Positions 8,673-17,305 of a DNA stretch of 64,000 nucleotides are shown piece by piece. The stretch covers positions 1-64,000 of the forward strand of contig JBEKXU010000003.1 of assembly GCA_049511715.1 (NCBI GenBank), read 5' to 3'. This stretch comes from JBEKHT01 sp049511715 (GTDB lineage Bacteria; Chloroflexota; Anaerolineae; Anaerolineales; RBG-16-64-43). Both the position numbers and the translations under genes were made by a program. The notes under the pieces are model-generated. The model was given only the letters and a program-made list of their open reading frames with translations. It had not been told where the DNA came from and ran no database searches. Numbering within the stretch: the stretch's first letter is position 1; each line of letters opens with the position of its first letter.

Positions 8673-9572
8673 ATGTCACAGTTTACCGTGTTGACGCTCT
8701 GTGTAGTGGCCATTGTGGTTGTCGGATTGATCGTGATCGTGACCAATGCCGTGCGGATTGTTGCGGAATATGAGCGGTTGGTGGTGTTCCGGCTGGGGCG
8801 CTGTCTGGGGCAACGAGGGCCCGGTCTCGTCCTGCTGATTCCCTTTGTGGACCAGGCTCGGCGCGTCGACCTGCGCGAACAGGTTCGCGAAATTCCTCAC
8901 CAGAGCTGCATCACGACGGACAACGCGCCCATCTCGATCGACTTCATTTGGTACTACAAGATCATGGATGCGACCCAGAGCGTGTTGCAAGTCGGAACGT
9001 TTGAAGTGGCCGCCCAAGGAATGGCCACGACGACCCTGCGCGCCGTGATCGGCAGTATTCCTCTGGACGATGTGCTCTCTCAGCGCGAGCATATCAATAC
9101 GGCCCTGCGACAGAAACTGGACGAGGTTACGGAGCGCTGGGGGGTGAAGGTCACCAACGTTGAGATCCGAGAAATCGTCCCGCCGCGCGAGGTCCAGGAT
9201 GCCATGAACCGGCAGATGTCGGCGGAGCGCATTCGCCGTGCGACCGTAACCGAGTCAACCGGTGCCCGCGATGCCGCGATCAATGTGGCCGAAGGCCAGA
9301 AGCAATCGGCCATCCTTCAGGCCGACGGGGACAAGCAGGCCAACATTCTCCGTGCGGAGGGCGAGCGCCAAGCCCTGCTGCTTCGAGCCGAAGGATTCTC
9401 CTCCGCCTTGGACAAAATCTACTCGGTTGCCAAGGGCATTGATCAGAAGACCATGACCCTGCAGTACTTTGACACGCTCAAGACGCTCGGGACCGGCGCG
9501 GCCACCAAGATCGTCTTCCCGCTCGAGTTCACCAGCATGATGCAGGGTTTCTTGCGTGGCGACTCCAAGTAG
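8673..9572 (+). CDS. SPFH/Band 7 (slipin-type) membrane scaffold protein
   Basis: 299 residues: an N-terminal membrane segment (VLTLCVVAIVVVGLIVIV) followed by a full Band 7 domain (VRIVAEYERLVVFRLGR, GPGLVLLIPFVDQARRVDLR, PISIDFIWYYKI, DVEIREIVPPREVQDAM-like text). A helical tail follows with repeated EGERQA-type segments that drive oligomerisation. Such stomatin/slipin proteins form ring or cage assemblies on the cytoplasmic membrane and pair with NfeD. The frame is open 99 codons upstream, but the ATG at 8673 is preceded by AAGGAGGGATGG and begins the membrane helix, so it is chosen. Confidence 0.92.
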   Translation: MSQFTVLTLCVVAIVVVGLIVIVTNAVRIVAEYERLVVFRLGRCLGQRGPGLVLLIPFVDQARRVDLREQVREIPHQSCITTDNAPISIDFIWYYKIMDATQSVLQVGTFEVAAQGMATTTLRAVIGSIPLDDVLSQREHINTALRQKLDEVTERWGVKVTNVEIREIVPPREVQDAMNRQMSAERIRRATVTESTGARDAAINVAEGQKQSAILQADGDKQANILRAEGERQALLLRAEGFSSALDKIYSVAKGIDQKTMTLQYFDTLKTLGTGAATKIVFPLEFTSMMQGFLRGDSK

Positions 9573-9706
9573 GGAGAGCAGAGTTGGGTAGACGATGGGG
9601 TCGCGGCGAGAATGTGCTGTAAGCGCCTGCCCCTTTGGGACCCCGGTGAGCCGTCGGGCCCCCGCCTCAAGAACGGCTGCAGGGAGGCCCAGGAACCCCT
9701 GCGGCC

Positions 9707-10177
9707 ATGAGTGGGCGGGATCGGTCGTCGGATCTGAGAGTGCAGCCGGCCACGATCCGCATGATCCGGGACGTCATGCGGCTCGAACGGCTGTGTTTTA
9801 AGGAGGATGCTTGGCCCTGGGTTGACGTGGCCAGTGTCCTGGTGTGGCCTAGCGTCGTCCGATTGGGCGCGCTGGACGGCCGCGAGTTGATCGGCTTCGT
9901 TGCCGGGGACAGGCGCTGGAGACCGCGGACGGGCATGATTGCCACCTTGGCGGTACACCCTGCCTACCGAAGGCGCGGCGTGGCTCGTCGCCTCCTGAGC
10001 GAGTGCGAGGCGCAACTGGGTGCTCCTGTCATTCGGTTGACCGTGCGGGTCGACAATCTACCCGCCATTGCGCTGTATGAGAGCGCCGGGTACCAGAGGC
10101 GGGAAACGCTGGCTGGGTATTACGCGGAGGGGGTGGCGGGGCTGATGATGGAAAAGGTCGGTAGCCGCTTGGACTGA
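9707..10177 (+). CDS. GNAT-family N-acetyltransferase, RimI-like
   Basis: 156 residues with the GNAT core: IATLAVHPAYRRRGVARRLL carries the acetyl-CoA pyrophosphate-binding Q/RxxGxA motif, and VRVDNLPAIALYESAGYQRR is the C-terminal motif typical of RimI-type protein N-terminal alanine acetyltransferases. RimI acetylates ribosomal protein bS18, but relatives have diverse amine substrates, so the target is open. It stands alone between the SPFH gene and a HAD gene, about 130 bases after the former. Confidence 0.82.
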   Translation: MSGRDRSSDLRVQPATIRMIRDVMRLERLCFKEDAWPWVDVASVLVWPSVVRLGALDGRELIGFVAGDRRWRPRTGMIATLAVHPAYRRRGVARRLLSECEAQLGAPVIRLTVRVDNLPAIALYESAGYQRRETLAGYYAEGVAGLMMEKVGSRLD

Positions 10178-10263
10178 CGTCAGCGGTTTCTGGGATTCCG
10201 CGGAAGCAGGCGGGAGGTGGAAATGGACTCGAGGCTGGGCAGGACAGCCGATGTTCGGTGTTA

Positions 10264-10272
10264 TGGTATGCT
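10264..10272 (+). promoter_or_regulatory. Possible extended -10 ahead of the HAD hydrolase gene
   Basis: TGGTATGCT fits the TGn-plus-hexamer pattern (TATGCT against TATAAT) also seen at 7137, 16808 and 62632. It would give an untranslated leader of about 190 bases for the gene at 10470. No -35 is recognisable. Confidence 0.3.
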
Positions 10273-10469
10273 CCACCCTCGAGCCTGCGCTCCGGTCAGA
10301 GAGGCAAACTTTCGGGGAATCTCGATCGCTCCTGCGGAGCACAGAGGATCGTCCAGTCAACGCGGCAGGGGCTGAAGGGTGGAGGGCAACGAGATCGGCG
10401 GTCGTGGGCTGAGAACTCACGGCCGTTTCGTTCCTCCCGGTTACCGCTGGCGGGCAAGCCGGGGCCGAC

Positions 10470-11072
10470 ATGACTATTCGTGCGGTTCTCTTTGACGTGG
10501 GTGGAGTTCTGTTGCGGACCGAGGATCCGCGACCTCGCCGGGCCTTGGAAGAGCGCCTCGGCCTAACGGCGGGTGCTTTCGAGGATCTGGTCTTCAACAG
10601 CCCGGTTTCCCTCGCGGCGAGCATTGGCCAGGCAACCTCTCAGCAAGTCTGGGAGCATGTGCGCCAGCGGCTGGCTCTGCCGCCCGGGTCCCTGGAGCAG
10701 GTGCAGCGGGAATTCTGGGCCGGGGATTGCTGGGATCAGACTCTCATCGGTTTCGCCAAGTCGTTGCGCCCGGATAGGCGGACGGCGGTGCTTAGCAACG
10801 CTTGGCCGGACGCGCGGGAGTCTTTCGCACCCCTGCTGACCTCGGGGGCTTTCCAGGCCATCCTCATTTCCGCGGAAGAGGGCCTTATGAAGCCCGATCC
10901 CAGGTTCTTTCAGTTGGCCTTGGATCGTCTGGAAACCCAACCTGAAGAAACGATCCTGGTCGACGACATGCCGGCCAACCTCCAGTCTGCCCGGGCTCTC
11001 GGCATGGGCGCCGTTCAGTTTACAAATACGGGCGAGGTAGTGGCTCAGGTGAGGCGGATGCTCGGTTTGTAA
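10470..11072 (+). CDS. HAD-superfamily hydrolase
   Basis: 200 residues of HAD subfamily IA type. Motif I is FDVGGVLL (nucleophile Asp; the usual second Asp is Gly, as in several YihX or epoxide-hydrolase-like members), motif II is AVLSNAW, the lysine motif is GLMKPDPRFF, and motif IV is ILVDDMPANL. A helical cap lies between motifs I and II. It probably hydrolyses a small phosphomonoester; the substrate is not predictable. The gene is separated from its neighbours and has no operon partner. Confidence 0.85.
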   Translation: MTIRAVLFDVGGVLLRTEDPRPRRALEERLGLTAGAFEDLVFNSPVSLAASIGQATSQQVWEHVRQRLALPPGSLEQVQREFWAGDCWDQTLIGFAKSLRPDRRTAVLSNAWPDARESFAPLLTSGAFQAILISAEEGLMKPDPRFFQLALDRLETQPEETILVDDMPANLQSARALGMGAVQFTNTGEVVAQVRRMLGL

Positions 11073-11136
11073 CCTGCGATTCCGCTTCGGCCTGGGCTGA
11101 GGGGAGAGCACCCTTGTCCATGTCGGCATAAGGCTT

Positions 11137-12414
11137 ATGCAGATCACGACGGATGCCGTTCAACGGATACGTGGGTATTTCCCCTGGGAGCGCAAGTTCT
11201 CCCGGAATGCCTGGCTGTTCCTCCTGTCGACGGTCATCGACGGTTTCGCGTTCGCGGGGACCGTGCTCTTTTTCAACCTCTACATACTCGCCAGTGGCCA
11301 CAACCGCCAATTCCTCGGCCTGGTGACCACCCTCGAGTACCTAGTGGGCCTACTGCTGGGCCTGTCCCTGGGAGTCCTGGCCGATCGCATCGGCTTCAAA
11401 CGAGCCATGCTGCTCAGCATTTTCATTACTATCGTCACCTTCATCGTGGTGGTGGTCACCCCCTCCGATTGGGTCCTACTCCTCGCGATTTCTGTCTACG
11501 GAATCGGGTACTGCCTGTACTATCTGAGCGCGACCCCCCTCATGATGTCCATTGCCGGGAGGGAAGAGGGAACCTATCTCATCTCCCTTAATTTTGCTGT
11601 TGTAACCCTGGCCGGGGCAGGGGGAACCCTCCTGGCAGGTGAGTTGCCAGGCTGGTTTGGCTCCGCCCTGCGAGTCGGCGCGGACAGCGCCCCTGCTTAC
11701 CGCGCTGTAATGCTCGCCTGTCTCGCGGCCGGATCTCTCTCGATTTTGCCCATCTTGCTGATCCGCGGGGTTCGCGCGCACAACGCGGAGGACCCTCCCT
11801 CCAACTTATTGGCCAACGCCGCACAAGCTCTGCGGTCTCCGATGCTGCGACAACTGGCGCTCCCCAACTTTCTCATCGGGGTCGGGGCGGGCACCCTGAT
11901 CACCTATATGAACGTCTTTTTCCGGACCAAGTTCTCGATCTCGGATTCGTGGCTCGGGGTTCTCTTCAGCCTCGCGGCGATCGTCACGGCCGCCGGGACA
12001 ATCGCCGGACCCTGGCTTTCGGATCGACTGGGCGGGAAAGTGCGGGCCGTGGTCGCTGTGCAGGCCCTCTCTGTCCCCTTCTTGTTGCTTCTGGGGTTCT
12101 GGCCCGGTCTGCTCCTGGCTGGCTTCGCCTTCTTGATGCGCGGGATGCTCATCAACATGGCTTCTCCGCTTTACTCTGCGTTCGCCATGGAGCAGGCCCC
12201 GGAAAGCGGCCGGGGCCTGGTGAGCAGCGTCCTCATCGTCACGACCCAAATTGGGTTGTCCTGTGGGCCATTTGTCTCCGGGTTTGTGCAGGACCGCTGG
12301 GGATTCTCGCCTCTGTTCATCTCCACGGCTATCCTCTACGCGTTGGCGGCCGCCGCCACGTGGACGTTCTTCAGGGGAATCCACGAACGGCGGCTCTCAC
12401 CGGTTTCTGACTAG
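11137..12414 (+). CDS. Major facilitator superfamily transporter
   Basis: 425 residues with about twelve hydrophobic segments. The loop after helix 2 reads GVLADRIGFKRAML, the MFS motif A (G-x-L-x-D-R-x-G-x-R/K). A second, weaker copy follows the central loop (GPWLSDRLGGKVRAV), as expected for two six-helix halves. The central cytoplasmic loop (RGVRAHNAEDPPSNLL) is short. Substrate cannot be assigned; the general shape resembles drug or sugar efflux carriers. The ATG at 11137 has a weak Shine-Dalgarno. Confidence 0.85.
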   Translation: MQITTDAVQRIRGYFPWERKFSRNAWLFLLSTVIDGFAFAGTVLFFNLYILASGHNRQFLGLVTTLEYLVGLLLGLSLGVLADRIGFKRAMLLSIFITIVTFIVVVVTPSDWVLLLAISVYGIGYCLYYLSATPLMMSIAGREEGTYLISLNFAVVTLAGAGGTLLAGELPGWFGSALRVGADSAPAYRAVMLACLAAGSLSILPILLIRGVRAHNAEDPPSNLLANAAQALRSPMLRQLALPNFLIGVGAGTLITYMNVFFRTKFSISDSWLGVLFSLAAIVTAAGTIAGPWLSDRLGGKVRAVVAVQALSVPFLLLLGFWPGLLLAGFAFLMRGMLINMASPLYSAFAMEQAPESGRGLVSSVLIVTTQIGLSCGPFVSGFVQDRWGFSPLFISTAILYALAAAATWTFFRGIHERRLSPVSD

Positions 12415-12913
12415 TCGCCGGAGGGTTGCGTCGAGGGCCAGGCCCAGGGTGGCCCCGCAGTCCCGGGTTCGCTGTCGTGGCGCGAGGCCTGTTGACGGAG
12501 CGCCGACGGTTGCCCCGGATCCATCGTTGCCGGATGACCCGGTCTTCAGTCTTCCTGGCGCAGTTAGCCTGCAGCGGGCAAGCGGCTCCCTGCCCTGAGG
12601 AGCTGGACAGGAAGAGGATTGGGGCGATCAAGTCCCCTGGTCTGGTGTGTGTCGTGACCTCGCTGGCCACGGCCTGCGGCTGCAATCGAGGCTATAATCC
12701 CGGCCGATCTGACGTGGTATCGTATCCACCCGCCTTGCCGCGGCCGCTCGACCTGGAAGGGTCGGCCGGAAAGGGCGAGTCGGGCCTGAGGCGCAACGAG
12801 CGCGGCCGAATCCCCGGCGCCTGCGCAACCACGAACTTGATACTGCCCTCTCGCGTTGCGTGGGATCTGCGAACGTCCAGCGCCGGTTTCCGTTCCACCA
12901 GGGAAGGGATGCC
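12415..12913. other. Intergenic region with a TATAAT box
   Basis: About 500 bases without a convincing gene; the open frames here overlap each other and have no domain-like content. TATAAT at 12693-12698 on the plus strand could start the transcript of the lipid-kinase-like gene with a leader near 210 bases, but no -35 is evident. Confidence 0.45.
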
Positions 12914-13828
12914 ATGCCGAAGGTGAAAATGATCTTCAACCCGCAGGCTGATCGCGGCCGGACCGACCGAGTTGCCAGTGACCTCGAGCACCTCGCGGAG
13001 GAACTGGGGGGGGCGGATTGGATTCGGACCGAATACCGGGGGCATGCCATCTCGATTGCCGAGCAAGCCGGGCAGGAGGGATTTGACCCGGTCGTGGCCG
13101 TCGGAGGCGATGGGACCGTTCATGAGGTGGTGAATGGCCTGATGCGCCTGGAGCCAGATCGGCGTCCTCGCTTGGGAATCGTGCCGATTGGATCCGGCAA
13201 CGACTTTGTGGGCGGTATGGGCTCCAGCCTCGATCCTATACGCGCCCTGCGGAGCATTTTCTCATCACATCGGGAAATGGTATTCGACGTGGGCTTCATC
13301 CGCGATGACAAAGGCCGGATGGAGTACTGGGTCAACGTCGTGGGAATCGGCTTTGATGCTGCGGTCAACTTGCAAACCCGCAATGTGGCATGGGCCCACG
13401 GCTTCTTGATGTACTTGCTGGCTGTGATCCGGGTGATCATCCAGAATTTTGATGCAGCGCAAATGGAGATTCAGCTCGATGGGGAGACCCTTCATAAGGA
13501 ATTGCTCATGTTCACTGTCGGCAACGGGCCGCGTGAGGGCGGGGGGTTTCTCACAACCCCGGCCTCGAAATATGACGACGGAGTGCTGGATTTTGCAACG
13601 GTCGCGCGGGTCTCAAGGCTGATGATGTTCCGCTTGATCCCCGAGGTGATGCATGGCACTCACGGCCGATTCAAGGCGGTGACGATTGGCCGGTTGCACC
13701 ACTTGAAACTCGAGGCGGATCGCGCGCTGCCGGTTCATCTCGACGGGGAAACTTTTGCGGGCTATGAGGCCGATGTGCGAGGTTTGGAGGTCGGCCTGGT
13801 TCCTGGGGCACTGCGACTCATTCTCTAG
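12914..13828 (+). CDS. Diacylglycerol kinase catalytic-domain lipid kinase
   Basis: 304 residues of the DgkB/YegS fold. Motifs visible are IFNPQADRGRT (N-terminal phosphate loop), VVAVGGDGTVHEVVNGL (the GGDGT nucleotide site) and PIGSGNDFVGGM. C-terminal strands include GIGFDAAVN and a final HLDGETF segment that matches the second domain. It would phosphorylate diacylglycerol or a related lipid using ATP on the inner face of the membrane. The ATG at 12914 is chosen because the preceding 18 in-frame codons are not conserved-looking and AGGGAAGGGATGCC precedes it. Confidence 0.9.
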   Translation: MPKVKMIFNPQADRGRTDRVASDLEHLAEELGGADWIRTEYRGHAISIAEQAGQEGFDPVVAVGGDGTVHEVVNGLMRLEPDRRPRLGIVPIGSGNDFVGGMGSSLDPIRALRSIFSSHREMVFDVGFIRDDKGRMEYWVNVVGIGFDAAVNLQTRNVAWAHGFLMYLLAVIRVIIQNFDAAQMEIQLDGETLHKELLMFTVGNGPREGGGFLTTPASKYDDGVLDFATVARVSRLMMFRLIPEVMHGTHGRFKAVTIGRLHHLKLEADRALPVHLDGETFAGYEADVRGLEVGLVPGALRLIL

Positions 13829-13864
13829 GAGCTCGATTCCCACAAACTGTCCATCGGTTCACCC

Positions 13865-15553
13865 ATGGACCTGATCCACGTACTGGAGGGCCAGGACAGC
13901 GGTTTTTGGCGCATCCTTGCCCGTGCCTGGGAAATTCCTCAGATCCTCAACTCCCGGGATCAGCTGCCGGACGTAGTCCGGGCCATGCTGGAGCCAGATC
14001 GAGTAGACGCCAAGTATCGGGGGCTTAGTCCGGAGGACCGGGCCGGCGTCGATCGACTTCGGGCTTTGGGGGGCAAGATGCCGCTGGCGCGATTCTCCAG
14101 CGAATTTGGCGAGGTCCGCGAGATGGGGATCGCCCGGCGTGAGCGCGACCAGCCCTGGCTTAATCCCGTTTCGGCCGCAGAGCGACTGTGGTATCAGGGA
14201 TGGCTCGGCCGGACGTTCTTGGATTCTTCGAACGGCCCGGAGGAGTTCGTCTTTATCCCGGACGATCTGTTGCGGCTTATCCCTTTTCCTGCGGCGCAGA
14301 CCGTGTCGGGACTTCCGGTGGAAACCTATGTGCCGCGCCGCGGCGAGCGGGAAGCGCGGGCGGGGCTCGCGTCCGTCTGGGATGCCTGCACTCTCATGGC
14401 CTTTCTCAGGAACTACCCTCCCCGAGCCAGCGAAGAGCTCTCCCGGTGGCCGAACCGCCATGTTTTGGATAGGCATCTTCAGCTCCCCGAGACGGCAGAG
14501 CTCATCTTCGCGGTCCTGGCCGAGGGGGGATGGATTGGCGGCGATCCCCTTCAACCGGTGCCCGCCCGCTGTCGCGAATTCCTGGAGTTGGAACCCCAGG
14601 CCGCTCTGGAGAGGATCATCCAGGGCTGGGAGGAATCCCGGTCTTGGAACGACTTGGCTCACGTGGCGGGGATTGCCCTGGGCGCGAAGGCCTGGCCGAA
14701 TGATGCTCTGCGGACCCGCCTGAACTTCATTGAGATTCTGCGGGATCTTCCCCAAGGAGAGTGGATTCTGGTTGACTCCCTGATCAAGACCATCCAGGAG
14801 CAACGACCCGACTTCCAACGTCCCCTGCCGGCTTTCTCAAGTTGGTACCTGCTTGACCCGTCGACCGGCGAACCGCTGGCAGGACCAGAGAAGTGGCCGC
14901 AGGTGGAAGGCGCCTTGATTCATTTCTATCTCGAGGGCCCGCTTCACTGGCTGGGAGCCGTTGACCTCCTGCCCGGCGAAAACCCACGGGCCTTTCGCCT
15001 GACCGCCTCGGCGGCGAGCCTTTGGCAGACGGAGGACCGGGAGGCATCCCGCCGTCAGAGGTCGAAGAAGAACAGCAAAGCGCCCAGGCCAAGGATTCGC
15101 CCAGAGGGAACGATCGTATTCCCCGCCGCCGGATCGGCACTGAGAAGATACCAGTTGTCCCGTTGCGCCACCTGGGTCACACGGCGGGGCGGGGATTATG
15201 TCTACCGCCTGACGCCGAATGCGTTGCAGCGAGCGCGCGAACAGGGAATTGAGGGGAGCCACGTGATCGCCTTGCTGAGCCGACTGGCGGAGGGTGAGGT
15301 CCCCCCTCAGCTTGTTCAAGCCATTACGCGCTGGGGCCGAAGCGGAGCGGAGGCCTCGATCCGCTCCTTGCGCGTCCTCGATTTGAGCAGGCTGGGGACA
15401 GAAACGCCTTTGTGGGACCTCCCCGCGGTGAAGGACTGCTTGGGGGAGGCTATCGGCCCTCGCACCTGGGTGGTGCGGCGAGACCGCGTGCCGCAGCTGC
15501 GCACGGCTTTACTGGAGCATGGGGTTCTGGTCGAATTGGAGGATGAGGAGTGA
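13865..15553 (+). CDS. Stand-alone helicase-associated (XPB/Ssl2 N-terminal-like) protein
   Basis: 562 residues without any helicase motor motifs (no P-loop, no DEAD/DEAH). The C-terminal ~130 residues (GTIVFPAAGSALRRYQLSRC, YVYRLTPNALQRAREQGI, RSLRVLDLSRL, then LRTALLEHGVLVEL) fit the helicase-associated Helicase_C_3 / XPB-N family, which in Actinobacteria and Chloroflexota often occurs as a separate protein. The N-terminal half is helical with winged-helix-like pieces. A DNA-repair or transcription-associated role is inferred from the family only. Its stop overlaps the GTG start of galK (GTGA), so the two are translationally coupled. Confidence 0.7.
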   Translation: MDLIHVLEGQDSGFWRILARAWEIPQILNSRDQLPDVVRAMLEPDRVDAKYRGLSPEDRAGVDRLRALGGKMPLARFSSEFGEVREMGIARRERDQPWLNPVSAAERLWYQGWLGRTFLDSSNGPEEFVFIPDDLLRLIPFPAAQTVSGLPVETYVPRRGEREARAGLASVWDACTLMAFLRNYPPRASEELSRWPNRHVLDRHLQLPETAELIFAVLAEGGWIGGDPLQPVPARCREFLELEPQAALERIIQGWEESRSWNDLAHVAGIALGAKAWPNDALRTRLNFIEILRDLPQGEWILVDSLIKTIQEQRPDFQRPLPAFSSWYLLDPSTGEPLAGPEKWPQVEGALIHFYLEGPLHWLGAVDLLPGENPRAFRLTASAASLWQTEDREASRRQRSKKNSKAPRPRIRPEGTIVFPAAGSALRRYQLSRCATWVTRRGGDYVYRLTPNALQRAREQGIEGSHVIALLSRLAEGEVPPQLVQAITRWGRSGAEASIRSLRVLDLSRLGTETPLWDLPAVKDCLGEAIGPRTWVVRRDRVPQLRTALLEHGVLVELEDEE

Positions 15554-16752
15554 AGGAGGACGCAGGTCTGGCCCCTCGGGCGGCCGCACAATTCCGCTCA
15601 GAATACGGTGGCTCCCCTTTTGCCGTCGCTCGCGCCCCTGGGCGAGTCAATCTGATCGGCGAGCATGTGGACTACAACGACGGCTGGGTCCTCCCGGCGG
15701 CTATCGACCGCGCTGCTTTCCTGGCCTTTTCGCCACTGGCTGCGGACGACTTGCGCATCCTTGCCTTGGATATGGGAGAGCGCATCGCCCTCCGCCTAAG
15801 CGAACTTCCTCCGCCGGAGGGTGCTCGAACCCTGCCGGCCTGGGCTCGGTATCCGGCGGGTGTCGCCTGGGAGCTCCGCCGGGCTGGATTGAGGGTGCGC
15901 GGGCTGCAGGGGGTCGTTTCCTCCTCCGTTCCGGTCGGGGCCGGGCTGAGTTCCTCGGCGGCTCTGGAAGCCAGCTTTGCCATCGCCTGGGAATCGATAG
16001 GAGGATGGAGCCTGGATCGAATGCAGCTGGCCCAGCTGTGTCAGAAAGCCGAGAATGAATACGTTGGAGTGCACTGCGGCCTGATGGACCAGTTTGCCTC
16101 TTTCCATGGGATGCACGGATCGGCTCTTCTCCTGGATTGCCGCACCCTGAGCTGGGAGCCGGTCGCCATTCCCGACGAGGTGGGATTGGTCATTGCGGAT
16201 ACCGGCGTGCGCAGACAATTGGGATCCTCCGCCTATAACGATCGGCGAGATCAATGCGATCAAGCCGTGCGGCTGCTTTCGCAGAGCCTGCCGGGGATCC
16301 GCGCGTTGCGCGATGTCTCCGTGGCGGATTTCGAGAAGTATGCGGACCTGTTGCCAGCGGAGATCCAGGCCCGAGCTCGCCACGTGATCTACGAATGCCA
16401 GCGCACACGGAGTGCGGCCAAGGCCTTGCAGGAGGGAGACCTGGGATTGGTCGGTCGTCTGATCAACGCGAGTCACGAGAGCTTGCGGGACCTATACGAA
16501 GTGAGCGGACGGGAGCTCGACGCGATGGTTTCCTGTGCCCAGAGCATCGAGGGCTGCTATGGAGCCCGGCTGACGGGGGCCGGATTCGGGGGGTGCACAA
16601 TTAATTTGGTTGAAAGGCAAAGACTCGACCAGTTTCCTCGCCTGCTGGCGGGGGCCTACCAGCGCGCAACGGGTCTCCAGGCCCGAACCCTGGTCTCCGA
16701 GGCCGCCTGCGGCGCCTCCTTGCTGGAGGCGGATGTGTGGGGCAAAGGATGA
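15550..16752 (+). CDS. galK: Galactokinase
   Basis: 400 residues of the GHMP kinase family. The galactokinase signature GRVNLIGEHVDYNDG is at 31-45, the ATP loop is VPVGAGLSSSAALEA, and the third GHMP motif is GARLTGAGFGGCTINL. It phosphorylates galactose at C1 in the Leloir pathway. No galT or galE is nearby; instead it is coupled by a GTGA overlap to the XPB-N-like gene. The GTG start (15550) is set by that overlap, with a GAGGATGAGGA purine tract upstream. Confidence 0.93.
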   Translation: MKEDAGLAPRAAAQFRSEYGGSPFAVARAPGRVNLIGEHVDYNDGWVLPAAIDRAAFLAFSPLAADDLRILALDMGERIALRLSELPPPEGARTLPAWARYPAGVAWELRRAGLRVRGLQGVVSSSVPVGAGLSSSAALEASFAIAWESIGGWSLDRMQLAQLCQKAENEYVGVHCGLMDQFASFHGMHGSALLLDCRTLSWEPVAIPDEVGLVIADTGVRRQLGSSAYNDRRDQCDQAVRLLSQSLPGIRALRDVSVADFEKYADLLPAEIQARARHVIYECQRTRSAAKALQEGDLGLVGRLINASHESLRDLYEVSGRELDAMVSCAQSIEGCYGARLTGAGFGGCTINLVERQRLDQFPRLLAGAYQRATGLQARTLVSEAACGASLLEADVWGKG

Positions 16753-16807
16753 CACCACAGGGCCACGCGCCAGGCAGGCCGCGCATGGAAAGGAACCCAA
16801 TCTCGAC

Positions 16808-16816
16808 TGGTATAAT
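16808..16816 (+). promoter_or_regulatory. Extended -10 promoter of moaC
   Basis: TGGTATAAT is a perfect extended -10. Transcription should start near 16823, leaving a leader of only about 12 bases that still contains AGGAG before the moaC ATG at 16835. Confidence 0.65.
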
Positions 16817-16834
16817 CAAAATAGGAGTAATCCC

Positions 16835-17305
16835 ATGCTGACCCACGTCGACGATACCGGTAAGGCTCGCATGGTCGACGTCGGCGGGAAGCCGGCGAGC
16901 GAGCGCATGGCCGTGGCGCGCGGACAAGTCCGCATGCGGGCCGAAACGCTCGCACTCATTCGGAACAACGAGATCCAGAAGGGAGATGTCCTCACCGTGG
17001 CTCAGGTGGCTGCAATTCAGGGAGCCAAGCGCACGGCGGACCTGATTCCTCTCTGCCATCCTCTTCCCCTGAGCGCCATCGACGTCCGCCTGGACCTGTC
17101 CGAACAGCTTCCGGGCGTCTTGATCACCGCGACCGTCAAGACGACGGCGAGAACAGGGGTGGAGATGGAGGCGCTCACAGCGGTTTCGATCGCCGCCCTA
17201 ACCGTCTATGACATGGCCAAGGCCGCCGAAAAGACCATGCAGATTGAGAATATCCGGCTGGTGGAGAAGCGAGGCGGACGTTCCGGTGACGTGATCAATG
17301 AGTAG
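16835..17305 (+). CDS. moaC: Cyclic pyranopterin monophosphate synthase
   Basis: 156 residues of MoaC, which with MoaA converts GTP to cyclic pyranopterin monophosphate in molybdenum cofactor synthesis. The signature blocks AAIQGAKRTADLIPLCHPLPLS, GVEMEALTAVSIAALTVYDM and LVEKRGGRSGD are all present, including the active-site lysine and histidine loop. The ATG at 16835 is chosen over a longer frame that starts inside galK because AGGAGTAATCCC precedes it and the extended -10 lies just upstream. The last 8 bases overlap the moaD-moaE fusion gene. Confidence 0.95.
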   Translation: MLTHVDDTGKARMVDVGGKPASERMAVARGQVRMRAETLALIRNNEIQKGDVLTVAQVAAIQGAKRTADLIPLCHPLPLSAIDVRLDLSEQLPGVLITATVKTTARTGVEMEALTAVSIAALTVYDMAKAAEKTMQIENIRLVEKRGGRSGDVINE

